Under the pieces are notes generated by a model, which saw only the letters and a program-made list of their open reading frames with translations, was not told where the DNA came from and did not search any database. Positions 5,638-6,618 of a DNA stretch of 6,618 nt are shown one piece after another; the stretch's first letter is position 1, and every line of letters begins with the position of its first letter. A program made the position numbers and the translations under genes. The DNA is from Paenibacillus sp. (lineage in GTDB: Bacteria; Bacillota; Bacilli; Paenibacillales; NBRC-103111), in assembly GCA_029239545.1 (NCBI GenBank), contig JARBUQ010000270.1:1-6618 (forward strand), written 5' to 3'.

Positions 5638-6618
5638 ATGGATTACAAATCAGCTTCCAAGGAAATCGCTAGCGGAAGCGCGCGTCCCCTCTATGTATGT
5701 TATGGGGCAGAACGTTATTTACTGCAAGAGTTCATTCACTTCATGCTGGATAAGCTTATTGATCCAAGCGAAAGAGATTTCGGAATATCCAGATATGATC
5801 TGGGGGAGACGAGTCTTAGTCTTGTGCTGGAGGATGTACAGACTCCTCCGTTTATGGCTGAGAAGAAGATTGTAATTGCGAAGAATGCAAGCTTCCTCAC
5901 AGGGGCCAAGGATACTTCCAAAGTAGAGCATAATACAGATCAATTGCTTGACTATTTGAAAGCCCCAGTGGACTTCACTATTCTGCTCTTATTGGTTGAC
6001 GGGGACAAATTAGATGAGCGCAAGAAGCTGGTGAAGGCGCTGAAGGAATGCTCCATAGCGTTTCCTGCGCTAACCGCAGAAGCGCTGCTGCAGTGGGTCA
6101 AGCGACAGGCGGGCAGAGCCTCGTTCAGCTTTGCTGAAGGGGCAGCAGACCAATTCATCTTATATGGCGGAGCGAATCTTCAAACCTTATCGGCCGAAAT
6201 CGAGAAGCTGTCCCTCTATGTCGGCAAGGATGGTATTGTTACAGGGGACATTATTGAGCATCTTGTTACTCCCAGCACGGAGCAGAATGTTTTTATTCTG
6301 ATTGAAGATATCGTTCGATTGCGCCTGAAGCGTGCGTTCACGATTCTTCAAGAGCTGATCAAGCAGAAGGAAGAGCCTGTTAAACTAATGCTTCTGATTG
6401 CAAGACAGTTCCGCATTATTCTACAGGTGAAGGAGTTATCCAGGCAAGGATATTCTCAAGCACAGCTGGCCAGTCAGTTAGGATTGCACCCCTACGCTGT
6501 CAAGATCGCAGCAGAGCAGGGCGCTAACTTCAAGGACGAGCAGCTGGCCCGAATTATGTCTGAATTGGCTGATCTGGATTATAAGATGAAGAGCGGCAAG
6601 ATAGATAAAGTGTTGGGG
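5638..6618 (+). CDS. holA: DNA polymerase III delta subunit (clamp loader), 3' truncated by the window edge
   Basis: HolA is the clamp-loader subunit that opens the beta sliding clamp and loads it on primed DNA during replication. The frame is open from the ATG at 5638 to the window end, giving 327 residues. The family usually has about 340-350, so only the last 15-20 are missing. Recognisable stretches, by comparison with B. subtilis HolA (YqeN), are YVCYGAERYLLQE (about 19-31), PPFMAEKKIVIAKNASFLTG, LDERKKLVKALK, EQNVFILIEDIV (from 215), KEEPVKLMLLIARQFRIIL and DLDYKMKSGKIDK near the end. The N-terminal part is the degenerate AAA+-like, clamp-contacting region and the part after about 215 is the collar domain. 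The ribosome binding site is AGGGCGGG (5621-5628), 9 nt before the ATG. An in-frame TAA at 5617 limits the start. The gene lies downstream of comEC as in B. subtilis, but separated by five extra genes. Confidence 0.96.
   Translation, partial: MDYKSASKEIASGSARPLYVCYGAERYLLQEFIHFMLDKLIDPSERDFGISRYDLGETSLSLVLEDVQTPPFMAEKKIVIAKNASFLTGAKDTSKVEHNTDQLLDYLKAPVDFTILLLLVDGDKLDERKKLVKALKECSIAFPALTAEALLQWVKRQAGRASFSFAEGAADQFILYGGANLQTLSAEIEKLSLYVGKDGIVTGDIIEHLVTPSTEQNVFILIEDIVRLRLKRAFTILQELIKQKEEPVKLMLLIARQFRIILQVKELSRQGYSQAQLASQLGLHPYAVKIAAEQGANFKDEQLARIMSELADLDYKMKSGKIDKVLG

Noticed and set aside
5693..5943. Short open frames on both strands within the start of holA
   Set aside because: The holA frame here matches the delta subunit family along its length. 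The others are shadows without ribosome binding sites.

Overview
The window looks like a chromosomal segment of a Gram-positive, low-to-moderate-GC Bacillota, most likely Paenibacillus or a close relative. The evidence is the ComEC and HolA protein sequences, strong purine-rich ribosome binding sites, a GTG start and Rho-independent terminators. All genes read on the plus strand. Both edge genes are cut: comEC lacks its 5' end and holA lacks its last codons.

Layout: (1) 1-1733, the C-terminal three quarters of ComEC, the DNA uptake channel with its metallo-beta-lactamase-like domain. (2) 1771-2426, a small unit with a candidate sigma-A promoter, a 73-residue two-helix membrane protein, a 108-residue acidic soluble protein translationally coupled to it, and a strong terminator. 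Neither product is assigned a function. (3) 2533-3336, a six-helix membrane protein recognised as Amj, the alternative lipid II flippase (YdaH in Bacillus subtilis). (4) 3480-5380, an ECF sigma factor starting at a GTG and, overlapping it by 4 nt (ATGA), its membrane-anchored zinc-finger anti-sigma factor. The anti-sigma factor has an unusually long low-complexity outer stalk and a C-terminal sensor-like domain. A good ECF-type promoter lies just before the sigma gene, which suggests autoregulation. (5) 5521-5572, a long UUCG-capped terminator. (6) 5638-6618, HolA, the DNA polymerase III delta subunit, open at the window end.

How the parts fit: comEC and holA are near neighbours in B. subtilis, so the block 1771-5572 can be read as a five-gene insertion between two conserved housekeeping genes. 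Its most interesting aspect is that a peptidoglycan-precursor flippase (Amj) sits directly upstream of an ECF sigma/anti-sigma pair with no terminator between them. In B. subtilis amj is expressed under an envelope-stress ECF sigma factor (SigM). The arrangement therefore suggests a compact cell-envelope stress module in which the anti-sigma stalk and sensor monitor the wall. This link is inferred from gene order and has not been shown.
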